From: Artemia franciscana
Lineage: Eukaryota; Arthropoda; Branchiopoda; Anostraca; Artemiidae
NCBI RefSeq assembly: GCF_032884065.1
Contig: NC_088863.1
Coordinates: 42,426,082 to 42,490,081, forward strand
DNA: 64,000 nucleotides
Direction: 5' to 3'
Of this stretch, positions 13,445 through 24,634 are shown piece by piece (positions within the stretch are counted from its first letter, which is position 1; every line of letters starts with the position of its first letter). The notes under the pieces are model-generated. The model had not been told where the DNA came from, did no database searches, and saw only the letters and a program-made list of their open reading frames with translations. The position numbers and the translations under genes were made by a program.

Positions 13445-14679
13445 ATTGGGAAGGTGATTTCTGGAGGCGAACTTCCCAAGAGAAATTTTACTCGGGAGAA
13501 AATTCACCAAAATTAACATGCAAATTCCATTTTAATTTTTATGTGCGGTGAACCAAATTTGAACCTGCAATAGTTAAAAAAATCCAGAAATAAAATTAAA
13601 AAACATAAATTTTTACCTGAAAGTAAGGAGCGACCTTTAGACTTAAAACGAACAGAAAATATATCGTGTATTAAAGGGGATGTCCCCTAGCCAGCCCCTC
13701 GCTCTTTATGCAAAGTTTGAGTCTCTATCAGAACTCTACTTTTTGAATTGATAAAAACAACTTTAGTGTAAAGAGTGGGGCGTTGAGGAGGGGAAACCCC
13801 TTTCATACATTGAATAATTTCTTTTCGTTTTAAGCTTCAATATTGCTCCTTACTTTTAGTTAAATAAAAATTAGTTTTCTTATCCTTAATACAGAATATA
13901 AATGTTCAAGAAAAAGAAATTATATCATATTGAAACCATAAAAAAAATAAAAGTACTAATTGAGAGCCCAATTTGAGATCCAGAAACAATAGTTATTTGA
14001 ATTAGAAATCTGCTTTAACCCCCATCGCTAATGGTGAAACATTTTGCTTTAATTGTATATACCACGCTGAATTTGCAACTGTTGATAAATATTTAAATCA
14101 ATTCGAAGAAAAAATTGACGAATGGAAAAATCTGTGCATGTTTAGCCTAAAATTCAGGCGACATATCTGATCATAAGGGAGGGATGGGTAAAACTAATTT
14201 GCGATGCATATGTTATTTTTGGATTCATGAAGAAATTTATGCTATAAATATTCTCTCTCATTTCATTTAAATGTTATGACTATACAAATACCCTTTTCTT
14301 AAATATTAGTCAATACCTTAAAAAGGCACGTAAGGAATAACTGATTTCAAGTGAGGCAATATTTCAGGGAAGATAGAAAAAAGTTAAAAAAAAATAAGAG
14401 CAGATAAATATAATAACATGTAACCTTGGTACAAGACTTTATTAAATTCTCCTTGGTATAGTTCCATTTGAAAAAAAATAAAATTTCTGATCATTTTTAA
14501 ATTTTGTCGGATATCCCCTCTATGAAAATTTTATACTACAATCTCCATTGTTGATAGTTGAGATTACCTGATAATCATGATTAAAGGAGTTTCTGAGAAT
14601 CCTTCTAAATGAGCCCCATAAAATGCCCTTTTATTGCCGTCAAAAATTTGTTTCTGTCCTTTTAAGTTTTAGAATTTTT
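13445..14679. repeat. 1,235-bp tandem duplication, first unit
   Basis: Starts ATTGGGAAGGTGATTTCTGG and ends GTTTTAGAATTTTT, immediately followed by the second unit with a displacement of 1,235. It includes an HPF-like palindrome and the sequence that flanks glycogen synthase at the paralogous locus. Confidence 0.93.
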
Positions 14680-15914
14680 ATTGGGAAGGTGATTTCTGGA
14701 GGCGAACTTCCCAAGAGAAATTTTACTCGGGAGAAAATTCACCAGAATTAACATGCAAATTCTATTTTAATTTTTATGTGCGGTGAACCAAATTTGAACC
14801 TGCAATAGTTAAAAAAATCCAGAAATAAAATTAAAAAACATAAGTTTTTACCTGAAAGTAAGGAGCGACATTTAGACTTAAAACGAACAGAAAATATATC
14901 GTGTATTAAAGGGGATGTCCCCTAGCCAGCCCCTCGCTCTTTATGCAAAGTTTGAGTCTCTATCAGAACTCTACTTTTTGAATTGATAAAAACAACTTTA
15001 GTGTAAAGAGTGGGGCGTTGAGGAGGGGGAAACCCCTTTCATACATCGAATAATTTCTTTTCGTTTTAAGCTTCAATATTGCTCCTTACTTTTAGTTAAA
15101 TAAAAATTAGTTTTCTTATCCTTAATACAGCATATAAATGTTCAAGAAAAAGAAATTATATCATATTGAAACCATAAAAAAAATAGAAGTACTAATTGAG
15201 AGCCCAATTTGAGATCCAGAAACAATAGTTATTTGAATTAGAAATCTGCTTTAACCCCCGTCGCTAATGGTGAAACATTTTGCCTTAATTGTATATACCA
15301 CGCTGAATTTGCAACTGTTGATAAATATTTAAATCAATTCGAAGAAAAAATTGACGAATGGGAAAATCTGTGCATGTTTAGCCTAAAATTCAGGCGACAT
15401 ATCTGATCATAAGGGAGGGATGGGTAAAACTAATTTGCGATGCATATGTTATTTTTGGATTCATGAAGAAATTTATGCTATAAATATTCTCTCTCATTTC
15501 ATTTAAATGTTATGACTATACAAATACCCTTTTCTTAAATATTAGTCAATACCTTAAAAAGGCACGTAAGGAATAACTGATTTCAAGTGAGGCAATATTT
15601 CAGGGAAGATAGAAAAAAGTTAAAAAAAAAAAAAGAGCAGATAAATATAATAACATGTAACCTTGGTACAAGACTTTATTAAATTCTCCTTTGTATAGTT
15701 CCATTTGAAAAAAAATTAAAATTTCTGATCATTTTTAAATTTTGTCGGATATCCCCTCTATGAAAATTTTATACTACAATCTCCATTGTTGATAGTTGAG
15801 ATTACCTGATAATCATGATTAAAGGGGTTTCTGAGAATCCTTTTAAATGAGCCCCATAAAATGCCCTTTTATTGCCGTCAAAAATTTGTTTCTGTCCTTT
15901 TAAGTTTTAGAATT
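14680..15914. repeat. 1,235-bp tandem duplication, second unit
   Basis: Near-identical to 13445-14679, with a few substitutions and A-run length changes. Its right end runs directly into the glycogen synthase fragment through CCCAAGAGC, which matches position 30560 of the paralogous locus. Confidence 0.93.
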
Positions 15915-15918
15915 TTTC

Positions 15919-16157
15919 CCAAGAGCTTATTTGTTTTTTGTATGGACCCATCAGTACATACCTATTACCCATTTCTTCAACAGAAATCCCAGTCTTCGAC
16001 CGAATAATTTTATAAATACCACCAACTTTGTTAGCTACCTCCCATGCGCATTCAAATGTTCTCAGCTTCTGCACTGTCACCACTATCAAGGACCCCCATG
16101 AGATCATTGGTGCTGTAGATTCATCGACTGATAGGGCGTTGTAGATTTGCCAGACAT
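15919..16157 (-). pseudogene. Glycogen synthase 5' fragment (deleted pseudogene)
   Basis: Duplicate of the first part of the glycogen synthase coding exon at 33340-33577. The start ATG survives (16155-16157) and the first residues read MSGKSTTP. A net one-base insertion then shifts the frame into a stop after about 17 codons. Beyond it the original frame is recognisable as [16 protein letters not shown] and [16 protein letters not shown]. An 8-bp deletion between CAAATG direct repeats removes part of the 'ENIWTF' region. After GPYKKQ the sequence jumps into the gene's downstream flank, so about 2.8 kb (roughly 30566-33347 of the intact locus), meaning nearly all of the enzyme, is deleted. It cannot encode an enzyme. 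Confidence 0.92.
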
Positions 16158-16745
16158 ATTGAAATTATTTGTTAGAATCTAGAAAGAAAAGAAAGAAATT
16201 TTGAATAATCAAAGCAGAGGGTATTAAAGTATAAGGTTTTATATATCAGACAAAGCCATAAAATTTGGTTGTATTATGCCATGCAATTATCCCATTTTAT
16301 CAGATATGGTATGGGGTGTTGTGCAGCACAGTAACTGCACATAGTTAGATTTATATTTTCAGACTTTGGAGCAGCGAGAGATTTTAATATACATTTTAAG
16401 GGCACTCTAAAATATATCAATAGACTTTAAAGGCCAAGACTATCAAACACAAAGAATTCAGATATTACCAGCCCAACACACTACTTCTACCTTTCATTCC
16501 ATCTTTTTTCAATTTATCTCTCAAAGCATTGAATTGCCTCGTATTTCAAAAGAATAAACAAGATTCCCACGCCACAGAGATTTATATAGGGAGAGAGCCC
16601 AGGGCCCAGGTTTCTGCCCGAAATCCTGAATTTCTCAAACCCTTCTTATTCAAATATAATGAGTTTTTGATCATTTCACTCCCTATTTTGTTTGATATGC
16701 CCCTACCAAAAAAATATTTTGTACATGTTTGGACTGAGCCTACAA
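16158..16745 (-). repeat. Duplicated upstream flank of glycogen synthase
   Basis: Matches 33578-34167, including the pyrimidine tract and AG acceptor just upstream of the ATG, the donor-like GGTAATA near 16469, and a TATA-like box (CCTATATAAA, minus strand, 16581-16590). The match stops shortly before a long TA tract. Confidence 0.85.
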
Positions 16746-16816
16746 CCACTACTTGATACAATAGATGCAGATCCATCCCGATTAATTTAACAAATTTAAA
16801 ATGAATTTCTTAGGAT

Positions 16817-16818
16817 AC

Positions 16819-16903
<85 letters not shown>

Positions 16904-16985
16904 CTAATATATAAATATATACCCTAATATATATATATATATAATATATAATATATATATAATATATAATATATATATATATATA
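16817..16985. repeat. (TA)n microsatellite
   Basis: About 170 bp of nearly pure TA with a few CCC interruptions near 16900-16925. The 85-codon 'IYIYIY' minus-strand frame across it is an artefact of the repeat. It lies just beyond the segmental-duplication breakpoint. Confidence 0.97.
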
Positions 16986-18058
16986 CATTATAGTAATAAA
17001 CACATTAATAAATCTCATCCGGTAATACAAACATAACACAAATATGTTTTAAATTATTTGAATAGTTCCGAACTTATACCTCAAAATTATTAACAGTTTA
17101 TTGTAAAATTTAAAATCTTTTAAGTCCATTTCATGGTAACGCGGGGCCGTTTCAAATGCTGGGCCTTGATTAGACCCGGTTATCTTTATCCAGCCTATCT
17201 ATGACCATTGACGGCTAAGATATCGGTAATTGTATCATAAACACTACACTGAATCGAGTTTGGCAACACTGCTGACCCAAAGCGGATAGTTCGCCAATAC
17301 AAATTGTCAACATATTCAAATGTATGTTGTTGGTCTCGGATTATTTGAGCTGGGAAGTAGCATATGGCGATTATATGGCACTATGGTACGTGGCGAGGAA
17401 CAGGGACAAGGTTTCTTAATCCCTCGCCCATCCAGGAGAGAGGAACAAAGCGCCTTTTCCTTATTCTTGATATGAAAATATTAAAGGAACGGTATTTTCA
17501 AACATGTTTCAAGCACTTATCTCCCCCTTCCTGATTAACACATTATCAATCAGGATTGGCTGAGTGTATTTTTGAGCGTTAGGTTTTTACCTAGTTGAGA
17601 AAGGTCTGAGCCAAGAAAGATACATGTTCAAGCAACCCACAATATTAACTTCTAGCAGCTCAAATAATTCAATGAAATAATGTATTTGGAAATATTAACA
17701 CAAAACGTACTTATTTGCTAATTTCGCTAAGATAGTAGTGCGCTTCAGTTATCAATTACATTAAAAAAAAAAAAAAAACATATTTAATTTCCATGTTTTT
17801 TTACTGATTTCGTAAACAAGGAAAATCTAAATCAAATTAATGCTCGTAAAGTATGAATAACAATTTACCAATTGAAAATATGGTATGAGGTCCCAATCAA
17901 TTGGGTTGGGTTTTGATTTTTTAGTCACTTGAAATAACAATTAAACCCCCGTGTATTAACAAAATAGTTAGATATTAGCTCAAATCAATTGAGTTTTGCA
18001 AAATCTTCTACCCTAGAAAAGCTGGAACGAAGACATTTTTCCCAAAACCTCAGATACA
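16986..18058. other. Unassigned, partly less AT-rich sequence
   Basis: No gene is recognised. 17130-17430 is noticeably richer in GC than its surroundings and has no detectable copy elsewhere in the window. It could be ancestral upstream sequence of the duplicated glycogen synthase fragment, but nothing proves it. A poly-A run lies at about 17761-17777. Confidence 0.4.
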
Positions 18059-18372
18059 TCAAACAGTTCGTGGAAACGAACTATAGTAAGGAGCGACCCG
18101 GCTCAATAGTAACCAAAACTCTATAAAACGGAATTCTTATACCAATAATTACATGAAAAGAATCACATTTTATGCTGATTTTAAATAAATAAGTTAAAAG
18201 TTCTAGTCGCTTTTTTAAGTAACCAAAAATCGGAGGGCAACTAGACCTCCTCCCCCGCTACTTTTTTCTTAAAATCATTCGATCAAAACTATGAGAAAGC
18301 CATTTAGCAAAAAAAAAAAAATATGCAAATTTCGTTTTAATTATTCATCTGCGGAGAGCCAAAATCAAAACA
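18059..18372 (+). mobile_element. HPF element with large internal deletion
   Basis: The first 130 bases of HPF (TCAAACAGTTCGTGG onward) are joined directly to the family's late body (GTTCTAGTCGCTTTTTTAAG, GGAGGGCAACTAGACCTCC), so more than 1 kb is missing. Confidence 0.8.
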
Positions 18373-18820
18373 ATTTACCAAGTCTAGTCTTGCCAATTAA
18401 AAGTTATGAGCATGAGAAAATTTGCGTCATTTTAGAGAAAAAAAAGGGGAAACACCCCCTAAAAGTCATAGAGTCATATAGGGTCGCTTTCAGGGGCCAG
18501 GGTTCTACAAGAGTCTGCTATCATCTGTTTTCAGCCTACGTGTTTTTTTATCGTGTTCAAGTTCAGGTAAATGTCTCTTTTCGTCTAAAGCTGTTTAAAA
18601 TGCGTATTACTGCATATAGCAAGATTCTGATGATCAGAAAAATGTTTCTTTGTTATTGTTAGAGAAGCGCATCCATTTTATTAAGCTTTCTAAAATTCCC
18701 CTCCAACGAGACTAACAATGCGTAAAGTGGGCTTGCTTACAGGTAACGTTACTTATAGAGCAAAGCGTATTAGTCCATGAACATCGCGGGCAGCGGGGCA
18801 AGATCTGTATTCTATATTTA
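18373..18820 (+). mobile_element. HPF body fragment and unassigned sequence
   Basis: Begins within the HPF 5' body (ACCAAGTCTAGTCTTGCC) and follows it to about 18475, then becomes unassigned. A 123-codon frame at 18291-18662 spans this chimera and matches no protein family. Confidence 0.5.
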
Positions 18821-19626
18821 TCAAACAGTTCGTGGCAACGAACTGTAGTAAGTCACCCGGCTCAATAGTAACCAAAAATCTAAAAGACGGAATTTTTATA
18901 CCAATAGAAACATCAAAAGAATTGTATTTTAATGCAAATTTCAAATATACAAGTTTCATCAAGTTTTGTCTTACCCATCAAAAGTTCTGAGAAAATATTT
19001 CTTATTTTAGATAATATGAGGAAACAGCCCCTAAAAGTCAAATTATCTTAACGAAAATCACACCATAAAATTTGGCACATCAGAGAACCCTACTGTAGAA
19101 CTTTAAAGCTCCTATCTACAAAAATGCGGAATTTCGTTTTTTTTTTTTCCAAAAGACAGATCACGGATGCGTGTTTATTTTTTTTTTTCATTTTTTCCAG
19201 GGGTGATGGTATCGACCCAGATGTCCTAGAATGTTGCCAGAGGGCTTGTTCAAATAAAAAGTTATAGTGCCCTTTTTAAGTGACCAAAAAACTGGAGGGC
19301 ACCTAGGCCCCCTCCCACGCACATTTTTTCCCCAAAGTTGCCTGATCAAATTTTTGACTTAGCCATTCTGTTCAACTTAGTTGAAAACCTATTAATATGT
19401 CTTTGGGGACGACTTAATCACCCGCAGTCCCCAGGAGAGGATGCAAGTTATACACTTTGACCAGTGTTAGCATATAGTAATGGTTATTATGAAGTGTACA
19501 TACGTTTCCAGAGCGACTTTTTCTCGTTGTGGTGAAGGTGGGTAAAGATATCATGAGGGAAAAAAATTCTTATGAAGGAGGTGCAGGATCTTCTAGCATT
19601 ATTTAAAAAAATAATGAGAAAATAAA
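18821..19626 (+). mobile_element. HPF element, 3'-truncated
   Basis: 5' end TCAAACAGTTCGTGGCAACG with its mini-hairpin, extending through the body to the GCAGGATCTTCTAGCATTAT block and stopping at about 19626, eight bases before the next HPF copy starts. Confidence 0.85.
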
Positions 19627-19633
19627 TACATTT

Positions 19634-21345
19634 TCAAACATTTCGTGGTGACGAGCTGTAGTAAGGAGCGACCCGGCTCAATAGTGAACGAAACTCTAAA
19701 AAACGGAATTTTGACACCAATAGATTCATAAAAAGAGTCAAATTTTATGCTGATTTTAAATACATAAGTTTCATTAAATTTAGTCTTACTCGTCAAAAGT
19801 TACGAGTCTGAGAAGATTTGCTTCGTTTTGGAAAATAGGGGAAAACACCCCCTAAAAGCTATAGGATCTTAACAAAAACCACACCATTGCATTCAACGTA
19901 TCAAAGAACCCTACTATGAAGTTGCAAGCTTCTATCTATAAAAATTTGGAACATAGTACTTTTTGCCAGAAGACCGATCATGGGTGCGTTTTTATTTGTT
20001 TGTTTTTTTTTCCCAGGGGTGATTGTATCGACCAAGTGGTCCTAAGATGTTGCGATAGGGCTCATTCTAACGGAAATTCAAGGTTCTAGTGCCCATTTTA
20101 AGTGACCAAAATATTGGAGGGCGCCTTGGCCCCCTCTTACGCTCATCTTTTTTTCACAAAGTCAACGGATCAAAATTTCCAGATATTGTTCAGCATAGTT
20201 GAAGAACATAATAACTATGTCTTGGGAGAAGAGAAATTCCATGAAGTGGACGCAGAATTTTCCAGCAATACTAAAAAAAAAACAATGACAAAACGTAAGT
20301 TACGTAAGTTCGTTACGTAAGTTAATTTGTAAGTTACGTATATTTTTTACTAATAAAAATGTTCGTAAGAAATTAAACTTTCTAGTTGCCTTATCAAGTA
20401 ACCAAGAAACTGGAGGACAACTAGGCCTCCTCCCCCTTCCCTTTTTATCAAAATTGTCTGATCAAAACTAAGCGAAAGCCATTGATCCAAAACAAAAAAA
20501 AAAACGCAAATTTCTTTCTAATTATTCATGTGCGAAGAGCCAAAATGAAAACATGCATTAATTCAAAAACATTCAGAAATTAAATAAAAAAACAAGTTTT
20601 TAACTGAAAGTAAGGAGTGGCATTAAAACTTAAAACGAACAGAAATTATTCCGTGTATGAAAAGGGCTGTTCCCTCCTCAACATCCCGCTCTTTACGCTA
20701 AAGTTAATTACTGTTTTATAAAGTAGAATTGAGAGAAAGAGTCAAACTTAAGCGTAAAGAGTGGGACGTTGAGGAGGGAACAGCCCATTTCAGACACGGA
20801 GTAATTTCTGTTCGTTTTAAGTTTTAATGTTGCTCCTTACTTTCAGTTAAAAAGCCTGTTTTTTTTATTGAATTTTTCAACTGGAGGTAATGAGCAGCAT
20901 TAAAACTTAAAACGAACATAAAATATTACGCATGTAAGGGGGTCCGTCTACTCCACAATACCTTACTCTTTACGCTAAAGTATTTTTAGTAATTTCAACT
21001 ATTTATTTTATGGCCTTAGTGATTCGGGGGTCAATCTTAAAGATTTGAGACAAAATTCAAGTTTTAGTGTAAAGAGTGACGTATTGAGGAAATTTGAATT
21101 TCATTTTATTTATTCATTTTCATGTGCGGTGAGCCAAAATCAAAACATGCATTAATTCAAAAACATTCAGAAATTAAATTTAAAAAAAAAGTTTTTTTAA
21201 CTGGAAATAAGCAACATTAAAACTTAAAACGAAAAGAAATTATTCTGTATATGAAAGGGGTTGTCCCCTCTTTAACGCTTCACTCTTTACGCTGAAGTTT
21301 TTTTATTGCTTTAAAAAGTAGAGTTTTGACAAAGAGTCAAAGCTA
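19634..21345 (+). mobile_element. HPF element with two palindromes
   Basis: Follows the previous copy head to tail. It has an internal deletion near 20225-20290 and a complete palindrome at 20598-20858, whose arms share the variant CCGTGT/ACACGG. The left part of another HPF-like arm follows at 20875-21100, and a further arm at 21190-21345 (GGGGTTGTCCCCTC). It looks like serial extension or nested insertion of the same family. Confidence 0.8.
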
Positions 21346-21556
21346 CAATGCCAGTAACATATGTCTCCTTCTCAAAAACCCCAATGCTAGGCTTTTACCT
21401 AAGATTTAGTTGGTTTTAGTATTGGCATAATTGTGACTGGAATTATCTCAAAAAATATTTTCATAGGCAAAAGTAGCCTAGAAATACCTTATCATAAAGT
21501 AAGAGGAATAAAATAAACCAAGAACTAAAATTTACCTGATCGGACGTTCACTTCAC

Positions 21557-21785
21557 GAAGATTCGAATCAAACTGGATCAGAAAATAATAGTGGCCAAAA
21601 AATAGATTTTTCATTCAAACATATCTCTGAATTTAGTTGAGTTCACTTGTGTTGCGAAATCAAAGCTCACTTTGAACTGTAATCCACTGTTTGTCAGTCG
21701 ATATTTCATTATAAATTCAAAGGCTTATTTTCAATAAAATAAGGGACAACTTTAATGCTTGACACCAGTGGAAGCTACCATTGAC
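21557..21785. repeat. Fragment paralogous to 5003-5285
   Basis: Begins TTCGAATCAAACTGGATCAG and follows the 6.85-kb unit through the minisatellite to AGCTACCATTGA, with clear divergence. It marks the start of the older paralogous locus that includes the intact glycogen synthase gene. Confidence 0.85.
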
Positions 21786-22262
21786 CTGGAAACTAGAAGA
21801 AAAAAAAAATGATATTAGAGTCAAATACTTAGATGAAGTTGATCAAACGACCCCTCTCCCAATCTTCTAGGATCATAGGTTCTGCACAATCACCCCTGGA
21901 AAAAAACAAAACAAATAAATACGCGTGTGCTATCTTTTTCCTGGAAAAGAGACAAATTTCTACCATTTTATACGTGAAATCTTAAAGCATCTGGAGCTAG
22001 GTTTATCTGATTAGGACCACTTGACTTTTTGGGGGTGTTTACTCCCTTTTTCGACGATAGGGCAAATTTTTTCAGGTTTGCAACTTTTGTTGGGTAATAT
22101 GAAACTAAATCAACTATCTATACTTGGAATCAACATAGAAACTAAATTTTTTGATGAGTCTGTTGTTATGAAAACTCTGTTATTTATAGTTTCGGTTACT
22201 ATTGAGTCGATACATTCTCTATATATGCTGCTTTTACTTCCTTTTAGCGCTTTTAATGACGC
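21786..22262 (-). mobile_element. Diverged HPF fragment
   Basis: On the minus strand it follows the HPF 5' body: equivalents of GGTTACTATTGAGYCG near 22195, the poly-pyrimidine/CACCCCTGGAAAAAA boundary near 21890, and the intervening block. Ends are lost. Confidence 0.65.
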
Positions 22263-23854
22263 TTAATTATACGACTGGGATTTTTGAATATGATTTTAAT
22301 TATATCTTCGTTGCTGAATGATATGAAGTCGTTTTTTCTCTATCATTTCTATGATTTTTGGCATATTTATTTATTAACCAATGTTTCGTATTAAAAAAAT
22401 TAAATTAAGAGTAAAGGATCCCAGCTGGCATTTCTATAATTCATAAAATAAAAAAATAAACACTGAATATCCTAAATTCTCTAGAATTTTGTAGAAAAGA
22501 TTCTATAATATTTTTTGACTAAATTGTAAGGAAAAGGCTTTCATTGAAGATAACAATTTTTGGTCAAATTCTTTGTTTTGCTATTTTTCTTTTGTTTTGG
22601 TATTGTAGTATTTTCGCATTAAACAATAGCAACCATTGGAAACACGATTAATTATTTAATTTCATCATTTTCTGATCATCTGATCTTTCATCATCAATCT
22701 GAGTTTGAATTTGAATGCATTAATTAAGTTTAATGCATTGAAGTGTACGAAATATTAAAATCTGAATGAAAAAGGAAACTGTTTAAAAAACGCAATGTGC
22801 TACTGAAATGTTTTTTATTTGAATCGGGTACGGATATTCTCGGGGTTTGTGAAACATTTTTAGATGAAAACTCGGCGAATAATTCCAATTCTCTCGTGTA
22901 AGCAGAAATAGAAAAAAATTATATTCCGGCGCGACTGAAAGAAGAATCTCTATATCTGAATATTGAGAGGATTTTTGAAAGCTGTATTGTTGAATGTTTT
23001 TTTTATCCAACAATGAAAAAATTTTAATTGCTGTAATTTATCGTCCTCCCTCATCTAGCATGGCAGACTTTATTGAATAATTTGAAAATACACTAAGAGT
23101 AATATCAAATCTTTGAATGCCATTTTTTATCCTTGGGGGCTTCAATATTGACCTAATGGGATGCCTCCCTTCAAGCCTGTAAAGGATTGACCGACATGTC
23201 CTTCAGTTTTTATAATTTAACCTTTCACATGCTATGAGCCCAATATGTTTTATTCTGACACGAATTACAAATTCATCTTTTTCTCTGATTGATAACATTT
23301 TTTCACCTGATGCATGTGAGGCTACATTCGTGGTTATGGAAGATACGTCTGATCATTGTATATTAATCTCTAACTTCAGAGCGCAAAAGATAGCCAATAA
23401 AGAAAATCCTATGAAAAGGAGAAATTTCTCACAAGTAAATATAAATGAACTAAAATATAATCTTAGCGATATAGATTGGAGTGAAATTACTAACGAGAAT
23501 GATCCAAATACATCCTTAGATGTATTTTACCGACCTCTGACTGAAAAACTGAACCTTCATTGCCCATTTAGAGCTACATACCGGAAAAGAACACCACCCA
23601 AAAAACCTTGGATAAGTTTATCAATTTAAAATCTATCAAGGAAAAAATCGATTGTATAAGATAAAAATGAAATACCCCTCAGCTCATAATGTACAGCAAT
23701 TCAAAAATTTTAAAAAATTGCTGGTTAAAATTCTTAGAACAAGTGAACAAATTTATTATGAAAATTCATTTTAAAAAATCGGATTCACCTCTGACTACAT
23801 GGAAATTAATCAGGGAACAAATTGCAAACAATAATAAGACATCACACCCTGAAG

Positions 23855-24424
23855 TGATCATAAATGAAAATGGTGTTGAATTGAAGGGGAAGGATGTTGT
23901 TGCAGATTATTTTTGTAATTACTTTTCCCATTTTAGTACTGCTGCTGATCTGGAATCTCCTGAATCTTTATTTGGTTCATATAAAGATTATCTACCGTCA
24001 TCCGAAAATTCTAGTATGGTCCTGGCCCCTGTTACTTTCGGTGAATTCCAGAAAGTAATTACGAATTTAAAACGTGGTAATTCCTCTAGATGCGCTCTTC
24101 ACAAATATTCTGAAAGAACTTGCTTGTGTAATCCATGTGCCGTTGATTCATATTTTAAACGATCATAAATCATAATGATCATAAATCGATCATAATTTAA
24201 ACGATCATAAATCATAATGATCATAAATGAAAATGGTGTTGAATTGAAGGGGAAGGATGTTGTTGCAGATTATTTTTGTAATTACTTTTCCCATTTTAGT
24301 ACTGCTGCTGATCTGGAATCCCCTGAATCTTTATTTGGTTCATATAAAGATTATCTACCGTCATCCGAAAATTCTAGTATGGTCCTGGCCCCTGTTACTT
24401 TCGGTGAATTCCAGAAAGTAATTT
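23855..24424 (+). repeat. Direct duplication inside the non-LTR element
   Basis: About 206 bp (ATAAATGAAAATGGTGTTGA to CCAGAAAGTAATT) occurs at 23858-24062 and again at 24221-24424, a displacement of 363. The junction at 24150-24225 is filled with repeated ACGATCATAAATC / ATAATGATCATAAAT motifs, like a repair or slippage junction. Both copies keep the peptide INENGVELKGKDVVADYFC. Confidence 0.9.
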
Positions 24425-24634
24425 TGCTTATTTGTTTGTTTTTAAATCAATCAAAGAGGATTGTCGGCCTTTTTTTCTGCAAAAACTTGATTCAGCTATA
24501 AATATTTTCAAAAAAGGATATACAAACAAAGACAGTTCAAACTGACGCTACTATGTGTGTTTCAGCTGTGTTTTCATTAATTATCCTAAGGTAGCCTTAA
24601 TGGTGGTTAAAGTCCACGAGAACCATTAATTTCG
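24425..24634. mobile_element. ~210-bp insertion in the non-LTR element
   Basis: Interrupts the second duplicated copy between GAAAGTAATT and TAATTTCGAATTTAAAACG. The flanking TAATT on each side looks like a 5-bp target-site duplication. The insert ends with an inverted repeat (TTAATGGT ... ACCATTAA) and starts with a T-rich tract. No coding capacity. I cannot place it in a known family. Confidence 0.55.

Larger units (their letters stand above)
7670..14527. repeat. 6.85-kb tandem segmental duplication, unit 2
   Basis: Near-identical copy of 827-7667, beginning part way through an HPF element. It contains the second copies of the 77-bp duplication, minisatellite, hairpin (12164-12191) and Thr-rich relic (about 12260-13260). 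Past the point where unit 1 ends it continues with sequence paralogous to 30400-30560, so unit 2 keeps the ancestral right-hand junction. Confidence 0.92.

Noticed and set aside
16782..17039. 85-codon minus-strand ORF rich in Ile-Tyr
   Set aside because: Translation of a TA microsatellite.
21557..21580. TTCGAATC as a tRNA T-arm
   Set aside because: No acceptor, D or anticodon stems can be formed around it. It belongs to the duplicated unit (also near 5008).
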